This document shows positions 22,098 to 34,190 of a DNA stretch of 64,000 nt, one piece after another. Below the pieces are notes generated by a model. That model was not told the DNA's origin and ran no database searches. It saw nothing but the letters and a program-made list of their open reading frames with translations. Position 1 is the first letter of the stretch, and the number at the start of each line of letters is the position of its first letter. A program made the position numbers and the translations under genes. Source of the DNA: Salvator merianae (taxonomy: Eukaryota; Chordata; Lepidosauria; Squamata; Teiidae); NCBI GenBank assembly GCA_003586115.2, contig QVOM02000073.1, positions 28,199,875 to 28,263,874 on the forward strand. Direction: 5' to 3'.

Positions 22098-24804
22098 CAC
22101 AGAAGGCATGGTCTGGAGCAATGCCATCCACATTACTGTGCTAGTCCAGACCAACCACTGACCTGGCTCCAAAGCTCATGATAGATTTGAGGATGGGCTC
22201 TGAGTGCTCCAAAAGGTCAAGGATAAAAGTTCTTAGCCTCTGAGCCACTGGGCAACCTCTTGTTATGAGCTTTGGGCACCACTAAAATGAGGATTCCAGT
22301 ATTTCAGAAATTGGAGATGTGCTTTCTGCTCACCTTCATGTTTAGTACTAGGTCATGCTGGTTTGTTCATAGACAATGATGTTGAGGTCTACTGGTAATC
22401 CTGGGTGAGGATCTCCCTAACTGGGATTACCCTCGATTCAATGCATATAACCATGACAAAGAAACCCATACGCCCATATAATGACTAAAAATCCATTATA
22501 TCACAGATCTTTGCAAACTGACCAAATCTGCTGTTGTATTTTCTTCCTATTAGGTTGATAACTTTACTGAGGATGGGAAAGGAGTTTCTACTTACGAGTA
22601 GTTCTGCATAAGAAAAAAAATATCGATTTGGAGGGGCTTTGCAGTCTGTATTTTTGATGGGAAGAAAATGCATGTTCTGGTGCATGGACTTGTTTTGCTT
22701 CGTCTTTAGCTGACTCCCAGAAAATATAATGATTTTCCTCATCATGGTTTAAGTACAGATTGCTCTTTGAAAAAGAAATGAATAAACAAGCATCTTGAAC
22801 AGGAGACCTGGGCAAGGCATGCATGCCAATTTAACTGCTTTTTCAGTTTTCTCTGTGCAGTATTGCTATGTAAGGTATTGACCTTATTCACAAAGTCAGG
22901 GTTATTCCATGAAACTGGACTGCAGTAGCCTTAGCAGGATTTTTTGCTGTGATAAAAGCACAAATGTTCACTGCTGCAGTGAGGAGTCACTGTTTTTGAG
23001 TCAGTTCTTCATTAAAACTGTTCTGACAGATTTATAGGTTTGTATCATACTTCTTCCTTCTTCTCTCTTCCCTCTCCCTCGCATCCCCCACAAAGTTGTC
23101 TGATTTTCTTCAGTTTCTTCACTTCTTTAAAAACCAAGTCAGGACGTCAACAACAGGAGTGAGAGGGAAAGTCCAGACTCCAGTGGATCTTGACAATAAT
23201 ACACATGTTATCATGTCATTTACCCTACAGTTAACCAATTTCCCTATTCATACATAGTTTGTATGTGGAATGATATCATTGGTATATAGAGTATTTAGTG
23301 CAGGCCTGTCCTCTCACCATTTTTAGGATTTTAACTTCAAGTGGCCAGAAGCAATATACAATTCTTTAGTGAAAGAGACTTCACATCTGCCCATACTAAT
23401 GTTATGCACTACTCATGAGTAAAGAATAGGTATGGTTATTCCCAACCTCATATACAACATAACTATTGACTTTTCAAAAGATACAACTGTATCTCAGTCT
23501 GTGGTGGATATGCGCTGTATTAGCCTATGGCCTCTTCAAAAATGGTAAATGGTAAAAATGGTAAACCATGCACCATCTTTGGACCAGCAGATGGCTTTAT
23601 AACACATAATAGTGTGTGCAAAGTATAAAATAGCCCATAATACTCCACCTAAGAATGAGTAATATCATACTTGTCTACAGTTTAGCACTTTTAAAAATTC
23701 TCTGTTCAGGCACGTACATAAACATGAGCCTGTCTGAGAGTGTGATAGTGGACACAGCCAATAACGAGGTCCTTGAATTGAGAACTGCAGCAATATATCA
23801 TTTTAAAAAATAAAATAAAATAATCTAAACTGTTATTGCCCACATTAAATCCATTCATGTAACAATCCTAAAACATTATTACTGCCCAATGATGTGGAGT
23901 CAAGTGCTTATAAAAAATGGCCTCTTAAATAGACTACCATTAAAAAAAAAAGCCACCCTAAAGAGAATTCTGACAGAGGACAGCATATTAAAATGCTATG
24001 AGATGATATACCAGCTTAGGTTTAAAGAATTAATGAAGAACAAATGTTCCAACTGACATGTAAGCATGAAATTCTCTCTGTGGGTTGACCTTCATTCTTC
24101 TGCAGTTAGCTAATGAGGGTTTCCTTTGTTATCTATCTTGCTGGAGGACCTCTGGGCCTTGTATCGTTATTGAATGAGCACAATGTCACCTCAGCTGGCA
24201 GAAATGTTTTGTCTTTTGTCAGGGAAAGAAGTTTGTTCATGCCAGCTACTGAAAAGCATAATACAGCAACAGGCAATTGAGATCAGACATTTCAATTCAG
24301 CTAACTTAGCCCCGTGGAGATGTTTAACCTGCTGCTGTTGTTTAGATCAGAATATTTATGCTTGCTTGTTATATGATTCTTGTAGTTACTTCTGGAGTTT
24401 GGAAAGGGCTATTATAAATTAATGATCAGCCAAAGCAATTTATCTTGAGATGTGTTCAGCACATTCCCTTTTAGTAGTTAATTATCAACAGTGGACTGAA
24501 CTGTATATGTTTGGAAAGGGAAAACTTGCAAAGCAGCTGCTTTTTACCTTATTCCTACTAGCAAATACATTGTATATTTCAGTGCTAGTTAGAAATAGGA
24601 AACTGCATCTGTTCAGGGAGAAATCTCGAGACCTTGTAAAATGTATTGTTAAACAGTTCTACAGCCAGGGGAGTATCCCAATGTGCTTTGATAACCGTCA
24701 CGTGCAGATAAACACAGCATGATTTCTGAAGAGAAAAAAATACTGATTTTACTTCTAAAAGAGTTTATTTGGTGTTAAGTTTAAGTAGTTAACTAATTAG
24801 AAAT
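22098..24804. other. Unassigned, mostly unique sequence
   Basis: No gene or clear transposon. The part 24060-24725 looks unlike decayed repeats: it is AT-rich with few simple runs and several TAAT-type homeodomain words (for example 'aaattaatgatcagcc' about 24416, 'agttaattatcaac' about 24476). This is only a weak suggestion of a conserved non-coding element. Confidence 0.4.
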
Positions 24805-24986
24805 AGGGCCATTTCTGCACTAAGCCTTATTCCAGATTATATTCCAGAATAGGGACCTGCCATACACATGCTGGGGCAGACTATAACAGGCTTTGCCTGG
24901 GGCCTGATGTAGTCTTCACCAGCATGTGGATGGCAGGTCTCTATTTTGGGATGTAATCTGGAATAAGGCCAAGTGCAGGAAGGGCC
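24805..24986. mobile_element. Palindromic MITE, AGGGCCTTTCTGCAC family, copy 2
   Basis: Left 'agggccatttctgcacta' and inverted right 'aagtgcaggaagggcct'. Inner arms TTATTCCAGATTATATTCC and TGTAATCTGGAATAA pair. 182 bp. No TSD found. Confidence 0.8.
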
Positions 24987-25297
24987 TAAGTGTATCTTTC
25001 ATATGAGCCCAATCATGCTTCCATTTAACACATATTCAGCTTCATATTATCCATCCAGACTAAGACCTGATTGGGGCTGGATGGAACTGACTGAACTAGA
25101 AGCTGAAATAGAGGCAGGGGAATCTTAGACCATTCCCACATGGTTCAGGCTAACTTGGGCTAGGGATACATTTAGAATCAATGGACCTGTTCACACTTTC
25201 CACCTTAGAATGGGGTAATTTGCCCATTCTATGATGGAATAGACCTCATTGTACAGAGACTATCTGCACTACAAGGCCTAAAACTAGCCTGAAGCCT

Positions 25298-25331
25298 GCT
25301 ACCGGTGTTCATGCGCATGAACACCGGTAGC
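25298..25331. repeat. 34-bp perfect palindrome
   Basis: The left half 'gctaccggtgttcatgc' is the exact reverse complement of the right half, with no loop. Confidence 0.95.
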
Positions 25332-25992
25332 CATGCCTGATCCTCGCCATGACAGTGGCTGGCAAGTGCCCAGCTGCTGCAATGGTGACCAACAGAAGTG
25401 CTACATGCATGCACGTGCATCCACAATGGGGGAGTGGGGAACCCCAATAGGGCTGCACAGACCTGATTGGTACACTGCATGACCCGACTGGGTAGGCCCG
25501 ATGGTGCTATGGTGAGGGGGCCAGTGTGCAAGTGTGATCTGCCATTATGCCTGCACACTGCACAGGCCTCCCAGTTGCCAGGGCAGTGGCCCAATGCTTG
25601 CCAGCCACTGCTGTGGTGACCATCCAGTGCACGCCTGATCAGGCACTAGAATGCCAGATGGGGCACAGCACAGCCCCATCCAGCATTGCAGGCCCGATTG
25701 GGGCATCACACAGGCTAGGAGGGGGAGGTCTCATTGCCCCATTGTGGATGCACACACATGCGCACAACACTTCTGCCAGTCATGTTTGCCGCGGCCGGAC
25801 ACACACCATTGCAGCACGACCCTTTCCGGTGTTGCAGGCCCAACTGGGGCATCGTGGGCCAGATTGGGGCATCGCACAGGACCATCCATGCCCAATTGCC
25901 CCATCGTGCATGGGTGATTGCAGGATCATGCATGCATGATGGGCACACCACCCACAAGGTGGCCGCTGCCATGGTACAGGTAAATGCAAATG

Positions 25993-26033
25993 CAACCTTA
26001 CCTGAAGCTCATTTTGAGCTTCAGGTAAGGTTG
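25993..26033. repeat. 18-bp perfect hairpin
   Basis: 'caaccttacctgaagctc' pairs exactly with 'gagcttcaggtaaggttg' across a 5-base loop. Confidence 0.95.
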
Positions 26034-26244
26034 TAGACTGCTACTTACTTCACCAGCGATGGTAGTGATTGGGAGTGGATGAAGTCTGCTCCCTGGCGCT
26101 CGGGCCTCCGCCAAGTGCAGACACACTTGACTAGCAAGTATGCTTGATGCTCGCTAGCCCAAAGTGCGAACAGGACCTATTACTTATTCCTCTTTATTTG
26201 GATAGCGTGAAACAAACAATGGATATTCCAGAATAAAGCACTCT

Positions 26245-26829
26245 CAGGAGTGCTTCTGGTGATCATGCAATGCACGATGGGCAATGGCGTCTACCCCTTC
26301 GCATGGGCCCCAGTTGAGTCCACGCCACTGCGATCAGGCCCGGGACGCTGGCTGGGGCCGCGCTGCACCCCGTCCAGCGTTTCGGTGCCTGATTGTGGGC
26401 ACGAACAGTGGTCGCCACGGCAGCGGCCTACAAGTGTCAGGCCACTGCCATGGCGACCAGGAGGCCGGCGCGGTGCACACAGCAATGACGCGATCGCATG
26501 TGCACACTGGGCCTCTCCCCCCCATAGCGGGATCGAGCCTTCCCAATCGGGGCCGCGGCCCCCTGATTGGGCGCGGCCAGCCTCATTGCTCACCTCGCAT
26601 GCGCACGCATGGAGCTGCTGCAGTCACCATGGCAGCGGCCGGACGCTTGCTGGCCACTGTCATGACGAGCATCAGGGGTGGATAATGGCATTCGCACTTG
26701 CGAATGCCATTATCCAGCCTCAGGTATGTTTTCAGGCCTCATAGCGCAGATGGTGTCTGCACAATGGGGTCTGTTCCACACTAGAAAGGACTAATTAGTC
26801 ATTCTAGCATGGAAAGTGCGAACAGGCCC
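26245..26829. mobile_element. Second GC-rich palindromic DNA element, left end missing
   Basis: The right terminus 'ctagcatggaaagtgcgaacaggccc' matches, inverted, the terminus at 63042. A hairpin at 26680-26715 (17-bp arms, 2-base loop) has an imperfect counterpart at 63160-63195. Over the shared part the two copies look roughly 90% identical by eye, in opposite orientation. The left part (about 26245-26600) has no matching TIR, so the copy is truncated there. Confidence 0.75.
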
Positions 26830-28649
26830 AGGCCCATTAACTACCAGCCTAGCATCAGAGGCTGGGAACTTTCAAGTATGGAACGTTTTCCGTCAGACAC
26901 CCAGAAGTAGTGCACTTTCAGCATAGTTTCCATGTGTGCAGTCAAAACAGGGCCAGACTTGGTGTACCTGCACAGAACAGTGCACAGTCTACACACTGTC
27001 TGAAGTATACTAAGTAGTTTGCTTGTGGACTACTTTTAAAATGTCCATTGATGTGGCAGGATAGAACACCATTTGGGTGCCTTGTCTCCAGAGCTGCATC
27101 CTATGTAGGCAAAGCATACTAGCAGAGGGGCAGGATCTTTCCTAGGCTGCTTCACGATGTGGATTCAGTTATCTAACATGTCCCATGGACCAGTCTACAG
27201 TGCAGAAAGTACCTTAGTCAAGTGACTGAAGCCCTGTCTTACTCCTTCACAATTTCTGGAACGTCTCTGCAAGTAGAACACTGCTCAGAGAGATCAATTC
27301 TCTGACTGGACACATCATCAGGGATAGAAATCCAACTAGAGATCAGCCCACATACCAGGTTCATGGCCCACAGTTCCAAGTGGATAATTGGCATAAAAAT
27401 GAGGTGATGAACAAATGTAACCTTTCCTGCTGAATCAGCCGTTTGGGTAGCAACATTATGGGGAGCTTTACTGTACTGTCATGTCATTCCTAACAGCCAT
27501 TGAGCAGGAGGTAGCTACATCTGACACATATAACCACATCATCCCTTGACCAACGCTATGTCAGTGCTTAGAGATGGTGTCCTATTTTTGACTGTCTATA
27601 AAGCTATTAGTTTTCTTTTTTTCCTTAATGTGCATATATGTTCACCCAGAAGGTTGCTTTTTGTTGGGAAAATAGGGAACAAATTACTCCCATTTCTTGT
27701 TTTCTTTTTCTTTTTTTAAATCAAACCTGGTTCAAACATACTGTACATAATATTGTTTCAATTGCATTTGATGACTGGAAACTTCTTTGTTATATCATGC
27801 ATTCATTGTTCATGCAATTTGAATCCTAACCTCCATCAAAACTCTCCAGGTAGGTCATACATATCAATTATTAATCTAAAACTGTAGGCATCAATAATAA
27901 GATATTCAAAATAATTTTTATATCTAAAATAACTAGATTGATAGCTGAGCTGCTGGTGTTTCATTTAAGGTAATAGGAACATTCAATCTGTCATTTTGTG
28001 CATGGTGCTCCTTTCTCCTGTACTGTTTTATGACACAAGAATTGCAACGTAGGCTCCTGGCAATTACAATTTTCAGTTAATCAGTATTTAGTCCCTCTTT
28101 GCCTAGCCGTACAATATCTGATTATTCTTGTAAATATAGCTTATCCAGCTGCTGCTTCCATACAGAGAGGAATAAATGTAGTTACTTTCCCATCAGGATT
28201 CTGCCAGAAACACTGAATAGGTTGGACAAGAGTGGCCACATTAATAGAAAACTTTGGTGACAAACTCCTTGTGCTTGGTGTAGAGTGAATTGGCATGGCC
28301 TCTGTGTAAGCATCTGCTCTAACAATGCAGACTGGAACTTTTGGAGCCTATATGTATTATAAATAGAACTTTGTCCTTTTGGCAACAGAAATAATGGCTA
28401 TATCTACACTATGTTGGGATATGAGGAAGACAGGGTGAGGAAGCAGACTAGCTTGTATTGCTTTCACACTGTCAGTTTGCTCATCCAGTTTGGTTATCTG
28501 GCATCCATGTGTAGTTGCTCCTGACATTGGTCCACTGTATAAGTTGTCAAGTCTGTATAGTGCTCGCATTCATGAACTGGATTTAGACTACCTCTCTGTT
28601 TCTTCTGAGTCTGGTGAGGTAATTTGCGTGCTTAATTATGTCTTAGATG
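26830..28649. other. Unassigned sequence
   Basis: No gene or confident transposon. A possible MITE start ('ggctatatctacacta', about 28394) lacks a matching right end. Confidence 0.45.
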
Positions 28650-29263
28650 GCCTAGATGTAGACCAATAAACTGAAACTGAATCCAGACAAGATGGTAGTA
28701 CTGTAGTCATGTGCTTCCCAGAATCCCCCATTTTGAAAGTGAAGTGCCAACTAAGGCACAGCCCTGCTGAGGCACAAACCTCTGTACATTATATGAATAC
28801 TGTGCAATTGGCATATTATTGGCATTTGGGCTGGAAGTACAGAATTATGATCAGAAAACCTGAAGATTTCTGTATCAGGCCATATCAAAAATCCAAAAAT
28901 ATACTTTTAAAATACAAATCCCCATTCTGGCAAGATTGCAAAACAAGTTGTTTACCTGCAGAGCAGAAGTAGAGGAAATCTGCATTTGCAAAGGATGGCC
29001 AGAAGGAAATAATTTATTTATTTCTGCAAGCACAACTGTGAATGACTTCTGTCACTAAAGAATAAGAGCTATTTGGCAACAATAAATATTAGACAGATCT
29101 TTATCTGGAATGCTGGATAGGATTAATGTGTTCAGATTGAAACTATTGTTCCTAGTCTGATCAGATTTATTGTCTGCAGTGGAGCCAAGTCATCAATGGA
29201 ACCCCCATCCCCCGCCTCCTGGACTGGACTGTAGGTGGAGGGTCTCTGCCCCCAGATTTAGAA

Positions 29264-29271
29264 TATATAAA
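29264..29271 (+). promoter_or_regulatory. TATA box of the solo LTR
   Basis: TATATAAA, 36 bp before the ATTAAA signal and 120 bp before the LTR end. Confidence 0.55.
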
Positions 29272-29306
29272 GTAAACACCTGGAGCATCTCTCTCTCTGT
29301 CTCATT

Positions 29307-29312
29307 ATTAAA
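29307..29312 (+). promoter_or_regulatory. Polyadenylation signal of the solo LTR
   Basis: ATTAAA in the expected R-region position. Confidence 0.45.
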
Positions 29313-30056
29313 GCCATAAGTGCTAAAGATCGCATTAATCTATGGCTAACTAGCTAATTTCCCCATGCATCTAGACTACAGTCGGTAACAGTATTATGTG
29401 TCACAGGGTCTTGAGTGCAGGAAGTTAGACAGCATGCAATTCTTGATGAGGTTGCTTTGCCCCTGAGGGGGGTTATCTGGGGCAGCTTCTGGATTCATTG
29501 ATGTCACTTGAAGTTCAAGTGATCCATGCTTTGGCAAACTCCAGTCTAGATTATTTTAATGCCCTGTACATGGGGATATACCTGAAGACAGTTTGGAAGA
29601 TGGAACTAACACAGCACCATGATTGCTGATTGGAGTTTCTGACCATACACAAATCACACTTGTCTTGAAGGAACTGCCTTGGTTACCAGTTTACCACTGA
29701 GCCTAATTCAAGGTGATAATATCAACATATAAATCTTTAAATGGCTTGGGCCTCAAATATCTGAAGAACCTTCTCCTGCATAGACCTGCCAATGCTATAA
29801 GATCACAAAATGAGGGCCATCTTGTAGATCTGCTATCCTCAGAGCTGCAAGGGATTGTGGTACATGAAAATATTATCTATGGTAGCCCACTGGCTTTGGA
29901 ACAGCCTCCCAATGGAGGTACAAGAGGCACCAACTTTAAAACATACCTCTTTGCCTGGACCTTTGATCTGAGTGTAGTACTGCCAAGGCTGAAGAGAGAG
30001 AGAAGAATACAAAAAGGGTGGCCGGGTTATATTTTTAAATATGTTTTAATGTTTTG

Positions 30057-30320
30057 TAGAGATGTGCATTAACTAAAATTTGTTCATTTGGTTCAGTTCA
30101 GTTCACTCGTTCAGTTCTGTCTAGAACCATGTCAAACACCCGTAACCACTTCGAGATCAAACCTAGAAACATTTGCCTTTCTCCTTACCTTTCTCCTTTT
30201 TCCTCTTTCTTTCCTTTATAAAAGAAAAAAAATTGCACAATTGCACAAATCTGCAGCTTCACAAGTTCCCTCTACCTCTAGATAACATTAACGTACAGTA
30301 AATATAGATCATGTTCATTT
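30057..30320. mobile_element. Truncated hAT-like MITE
   Basis: Begins TAGAGATGTGCATTAAC, like the right termini at 58198-58376 read in reverse, and continues with GGTTCAGTTCAGTTCAC words. No matching right end was found. It truncates the L3-like LINE. Confidence 0.5.
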
Positions 30321-31552
30321 TTTCCCAGAGGTGTCTCCCTTACTTTGGGTAACAGGCTCTTGGTTAGAGTTAGTGATAAAAGGACCCCCAAGTAGTGTCC
30401 AATATAGTTTCCTGTCACCAGATCCTCTTTCCATGCTGCTGGCTGTCATTGCATCAATTTCCCAGCAACCACAATTCAAATCTCCACTTGACTGTTCATT
30501 CCATGAACTACGATATGTCCTTTTATTCTCATAGTTTGTTTTGGTGCACAAAGCCAGAGTTGTGCCAACTGCCAGATAAGGTACTATATAAAGCTGTTGA
30601 GCTGTTTCATGCTCATTGGGAAAGCTGTAGGCATAGAGGAGACAATATTTCAGCATTAAACTTCAAGTCATGTGCTAAGCTACACTGAGTCCAAAACAGA
30701 ACCATCATGACTTTGGAACTGTGCACAAAAGTTTTGTATCATGTGCAGAGGCAGATGTTTTTGTGCCAGCTGCAAGTTACACCTCTAGGTGTCTGCATGC
30801 CTCTGTTTATGACTTTTAGTTGGCTAGATTCATTGAAACAATGAAGCAAGACACACAGTAGTGAAGGTTTGCAAATGCAGAGAGATCTATCTCTTTCCAG
30901 CTTAAGTAAGGTTAACCGACATTCCTGAAGTTTGCAATTGAGATTCAAATCTTATTTCGTATTTACACAAAGACTCCACCAAAGTTGCTCAATGACAGTC
31001 AGGCCACATTGTAATATCTTTTGGTATTTCGATTAGATGTACCCATTCTGGTCAGTTTGCCAGGGTCTCCATTCAGTTTTGGTAAACAAGACATGTGGAG
31101 CATTGACTGCTTTAATACAGATCATTTCCTTGTGGAGGACCGGGATAGGATTATTGGCAAGTAATCCTCAAGCCTGTATTTTTAAAACATTTTTCTATCA
31201 ACATGGAGTTTGTCTAGTCCAGGGATAGCATGTTTTTCTGGTCAATGGACTGTGTTTCCAGTATTTCATATTAGTTTAAAGCTAAAAATCCATATTTATG
31301 AGAACAAATAGTAACAGACCAGTGTTCTACACAGTGAAAGTCATTTATTTTGTCTTAACATTCCAGCCAGTTGGACACTGGATGGCCAAATGCTGAGTTT
31401 TTAGTTATTCCAGATACAGGAAGGGTGCAAGATAATCACTGATCAAACAGTTACTGTCTAGTTGCAGATATACAGCTGTGACAGATGTTGGGCTATGAAG
31501 CTCCATGGGAAAAAGTTAGTTCCAACAGAAGTGGAGTCACAGAGGCAGGGCC
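30321..31552. other. Unassigned sequence
   Basis: No gene or transposon recognised; open frames are short and featureless. Confidence 0.5.
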
Positions 31553-32035
31553 AAGTAGAGAGGTGCAAATTCAGTTCAGTTTAGAACTTTTCAGATTGAA
31601 ACATACAGTTCAACCCAGTTCAATTCAAATAAAATCCCCTGTACATAGAGGACTAGTTCAATTCAAAAGTACTTGAGATGTTTGGTTGAACTGGGTTGAA
31701 CTGAATGTGTCAATTTGAACAGTTATAAATCAGCCCCTTTGGTATTTCTTCCAATGTATTTTGCTTTCACTTTTCTGAAATTGCTAGTTTTGTGCAGTTA
31801 TGCAAATCTACAGCTTTGCAAGCTCAGGAGGGGGCAATGGGAACTTACAAAGCTTTTGATTTGTGCAGGGGACTTGACGTCATTTTTAAAAGTTTAAAAT
31901 GGTCATCAATGGTTCTAGGCTTGATAAAGAACCAGTTTTGTCATGTTCTAGATTGAACGAAAGTAAATGAGGTTTAGTTTGATTTGAAGCAAACTGAAGC
32001 AAACCAAAGTATTTCACAATCTCGATGACAGCATG
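31553..32035. mobile_element. Decayed hAT-like MITE
   Basis: Left 'tagagaggtgcaaattc' resembles the inverted right end near 32020 ('tttcacaatctcga'). The body is full of GTTCAATTCAAA and TTGAACTGGGTTGAAC words. No intact TSD. Confidence 0.5.
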
Positions 32036-32504
32036 CTGGTGTGATTAATTATCCGGGAAGAAAGAAAAACATTCAGTTGAAAAGTGTGTGCCACATCACA
32101 CCAACCATCATGAAATGTAGATGTTAGCTATTAGATGGTTTAAATCAAAAGGAAGTACTAAACGATTAAGAATGTAAAAATATACCCTGAAGGGGATCCT
32201 AATAAATCCAGAAATCTTGGTTTCTCCAGATTTTTTTTTCCAAAAAAAATATTCAAGAATACTATAACCATAGTTCCATGTCTATACACTGAACTGAACA
32301 CACCTTTCAGGAGGTTACAGGAATAGCAGTAACAAGGCAGCATTTTTTTCAGTTTCTGCAATGTCTGCCCACTTTTAAATTTATCTCCTGCAGTATTTTT
32401 TCTTAAAAAAGCTAAAAAGTATAACCCTATAATGCTGCAAAAAAGTTTATATAGCTCCATTTTTTTAAAAAAAAAATAAAATAACAGATGACACATTGAA
32501 ATCA

Positions 32505-32640
32505 GTTCTTTATTTCTGGTTAATATTTGGATGGGACACCACCTGGAAATACCAGATGCTATAGCCTATACCGGGAGGTAGAACAATGTCCCTGCAGAAG
32601 GCAATAGCAATCCATTACTAAAATGTTTTGATATATAAAG
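32505..32640 (+). mobile_element. 5S-rRNA-derived SINE with BovB-like tail (5S-Sauria type), 5'-truncated
   Basis: 'ctggttaatatttggatggg' followed by 'accagatgctatag' matches the 3' part of vertebrate 5S rRNA, including the box C promoter core (GGATGGGAGACC, here ggatgggacacc). It then runs into 'cagaaggcaatagcaatcca', the BovB LINE 3' tail motif. A 5S head joined to a BovB tail is the known 5S-Sauria SINE of squamates. The 5' end of the 5S part is missing. Confidence 0.75.
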
Positions 32641-33649
32641 TTACCAGCCAAGAAAGTTCATTAAAGATTTTGTTTCTGTCTTTGTTTTTTGCTTACAGCT
32701 CTGACACTCAGCATAACCAAACAGAAACAAAATTGTGAAGTAACCAGAACTGTCTATTCCTTCTTTCACAGTAAGAGAAACTGTTCAGTGTAATTTCCTG
32801 CTTTCTTTTATTAGTAACAAGATAAGGAAGCATGTTTGCCACATTAAATTATTGGTTTTGACAATGTAACAGCAGAGACTCAAGAAATGGCACAAAGCAT
32901 AAAAATTGTCCACTAAAAGAAAACATCCAAATACATGCATTGGCTGATAAGTTAAAATAAAATCTCTGTCTACTGCAATCCAGCATTCTTTCTGACACAG
33001 CAACAGTCACCTGCTAACGGAGGCCCTCCAAGCAGCAACAGGGATGGGTTTTCAACTCCCTCATGTGACAGGAACCCCCCTTCTGATTTGGCAGCCAATG
33101 TAGTGATGGGCATACAAAGCTCCCCAGGTGTCAATATTGCTGCAGCAGAGGAAAGGAGCAGCACCCAGTCCTCCATCTGAGAGTAGCAGCTTCAGGACAC
33201 ACATTTCCTAGTTTTGACACCATCAACAGGTGTTCCTCACTTTTGATATTTGGAGCGAACACCCAACCTCCATCTGACTACTACTGCTGACACAGCTAGG
33301 GGTGTGCATCCATCCTCACCAGTTTAGAGAGATGCTTCAGTTATTGGAAATTGGCATTTAACTTCCATATGACAGCTGCAGAGCTAGGGGTTAGGACACA
33401 CACACAAAGGAACTCCAACACACATACACACAGAGGAACAGAGAATGAGAGAGTAAGTTTTTACACCAGCTGCAGCAGTAACAACAAGTTTGGGTGCCCA
33501 AACCCAGACAAACACAGCAAGGAGGAAAAACTATTGTCCTCACTGTGGGAAGGGACAGTGGACATTCCAAGGTAAACCTGCAGACATTTGCATTAGCTGA
33601 TTCTTTTTATATATATATATGATTGTAAACAGATAAAACATCAGGACAA
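32641..33649. other. Unassigned sequence
   Basis: A stray 'taggggtgtgcatcc' at about 33297 resembles a hAT left terminus, but no partner was found. No gene. Confidence 0.45.
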
Positions 33650-33860
33650 CCAGTGTTGAGCATTACGCATTTGTTTTTTGTTAATTTCGTTAGATCTTGC
33701 ACACAAAACACCATGTTTAACCAGTTTGTCTTCAGAGAAAAATCTGAAAGACACAAATATTCTAAGTAGAGAACATGCAAAACAAAGAGAGCAAGAAGAT
33801 GGACATAAGGAGTTTTATGAAAACAATGGCTAACAGCTACAGAAATGGCCTGATACTTCC
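33650..33860 (-). repeat. Unclassified repeat, inverted copy 1
   Basis: The reverse complement aligns with 36212-36425 at about 80% identity by eye, sharing 'cattgttttcataaaac', 'catcttcttgctct', 'tttgcatgttctctacttag' and 'ctgaagacaaact'. In both copies one frame reads VSHCFHKT, then LLALF.LHVLYL. No protein family is recognised. Confidence 0.7.
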
Positions 33861-33924
33861 ATAAAATGCAATGATAAATATGAACAGTAGAATGCAGGGG
33901 TTTATATATATATGCACAGTTGTG

Positions 33925-34190
33925 TTTGAACTGGGCCAAACAGGCTTGGCCCAGCTTGAGTTAGAATCTTGAGTTTTTATTTTTAAAAACTTTAAAAAAT
34001 CAATGGGAAAAGTCCCTTTTTAAGGGCAGTTCTGGCCAAACATGAACCAGTTCAAATCAAACTAGATACTCTGACCCATTCATACAACCTACTTTGGTTC
34101 AATTCAAACTGATTCCCTTTGAATGGGGTGGTGATTAAGTTCAATTTTCAACCTGGTGAAACCTGAAGCGGTTTGGTACGTCTCCCCTGT
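33925..34190. mobile_element. Decayed hAT-like MITE
   Basis: Starts near 'gttgtgtttgaactgggcc' and ends near 'ggtttggtacgtctcccct', with GGTTCAATTCAAAC words between. No TSD recognised. Confidence 0.5.

Larger units (their letters stand above)
25183..26177. mobile_element. GC-rich palindromic DNA element (GGRCCTGTTCRCACTTTCC termini)
   Basis: Left end 'ggacctgttcacactttcc' and right end 'aaagtgcgaacaggacc' are inverted copies. Subterminal arms contain 'gaatggggtaatttgcccattc', a small palindrome. Two perfect hairpins lie inside: 25298-25331 (34-bp perfect palindrome centred on ATGCGCAT) and 25993-26033 (18-bp arms, 5-base loop). No transposase. The many overlapping open frames on both strands reflect GC content and not genes. 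A TSD was not identified. Confidence 0.75.
28702..29390 (+). mobile_element. Solo LTR of an LTR retrotransposon or endogenous retrovirus
   Basis: A 689-bp insert in the L3-like LINE starts TGTAGTC and ends GTAACA (TG...CA). It is bordered by gtac (28698-28701) and gtat (29391-29394), a 4-bp target duplication with one change. It has LTR signals in order: TATATAAA (29264-29271) and ATTAAA (29307-29312) near a likely R region, with a U5-like tail of about 60-80 bp. No internal genes or second LTR are present, so the provirus has recombined away. The 4-bp TSD fits either Gypsy-type or some retroviral families; I cannot say which. Confidence 0.75.
28650..30056 (+). mobile_element. L3-like LINE, interrupted by a solo LTR
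   Basis: The left piece (28650-28701) carries 'gaatccagacaaga', and the right piece (29391-30056) continues from 'atgtgtcacagggtctt'. In the LINE at the start of the window these are contiguous (about 240-300). The right piece translates in places to YKSLNGLGLKYLKNLL (about 29720-29768), the same C-terminal block as at 690-750. The element is cut on its right by a hAT-like start at 30057. Heavily decayed. Confidence 0.8.

Noticed and set aside
25229..26744. Cluster of overlapping open frames on both strands
   Set aside because: They coincide with GC-rich palindromic DNA elements; no protein family features, and the palindromes create mirrored frames.
32505..32640. Functional 5S rRNA gene
   Set aside because: Only the 3' part of 5S is present, with mutations in box C, and it runs into a LINE-like tail.
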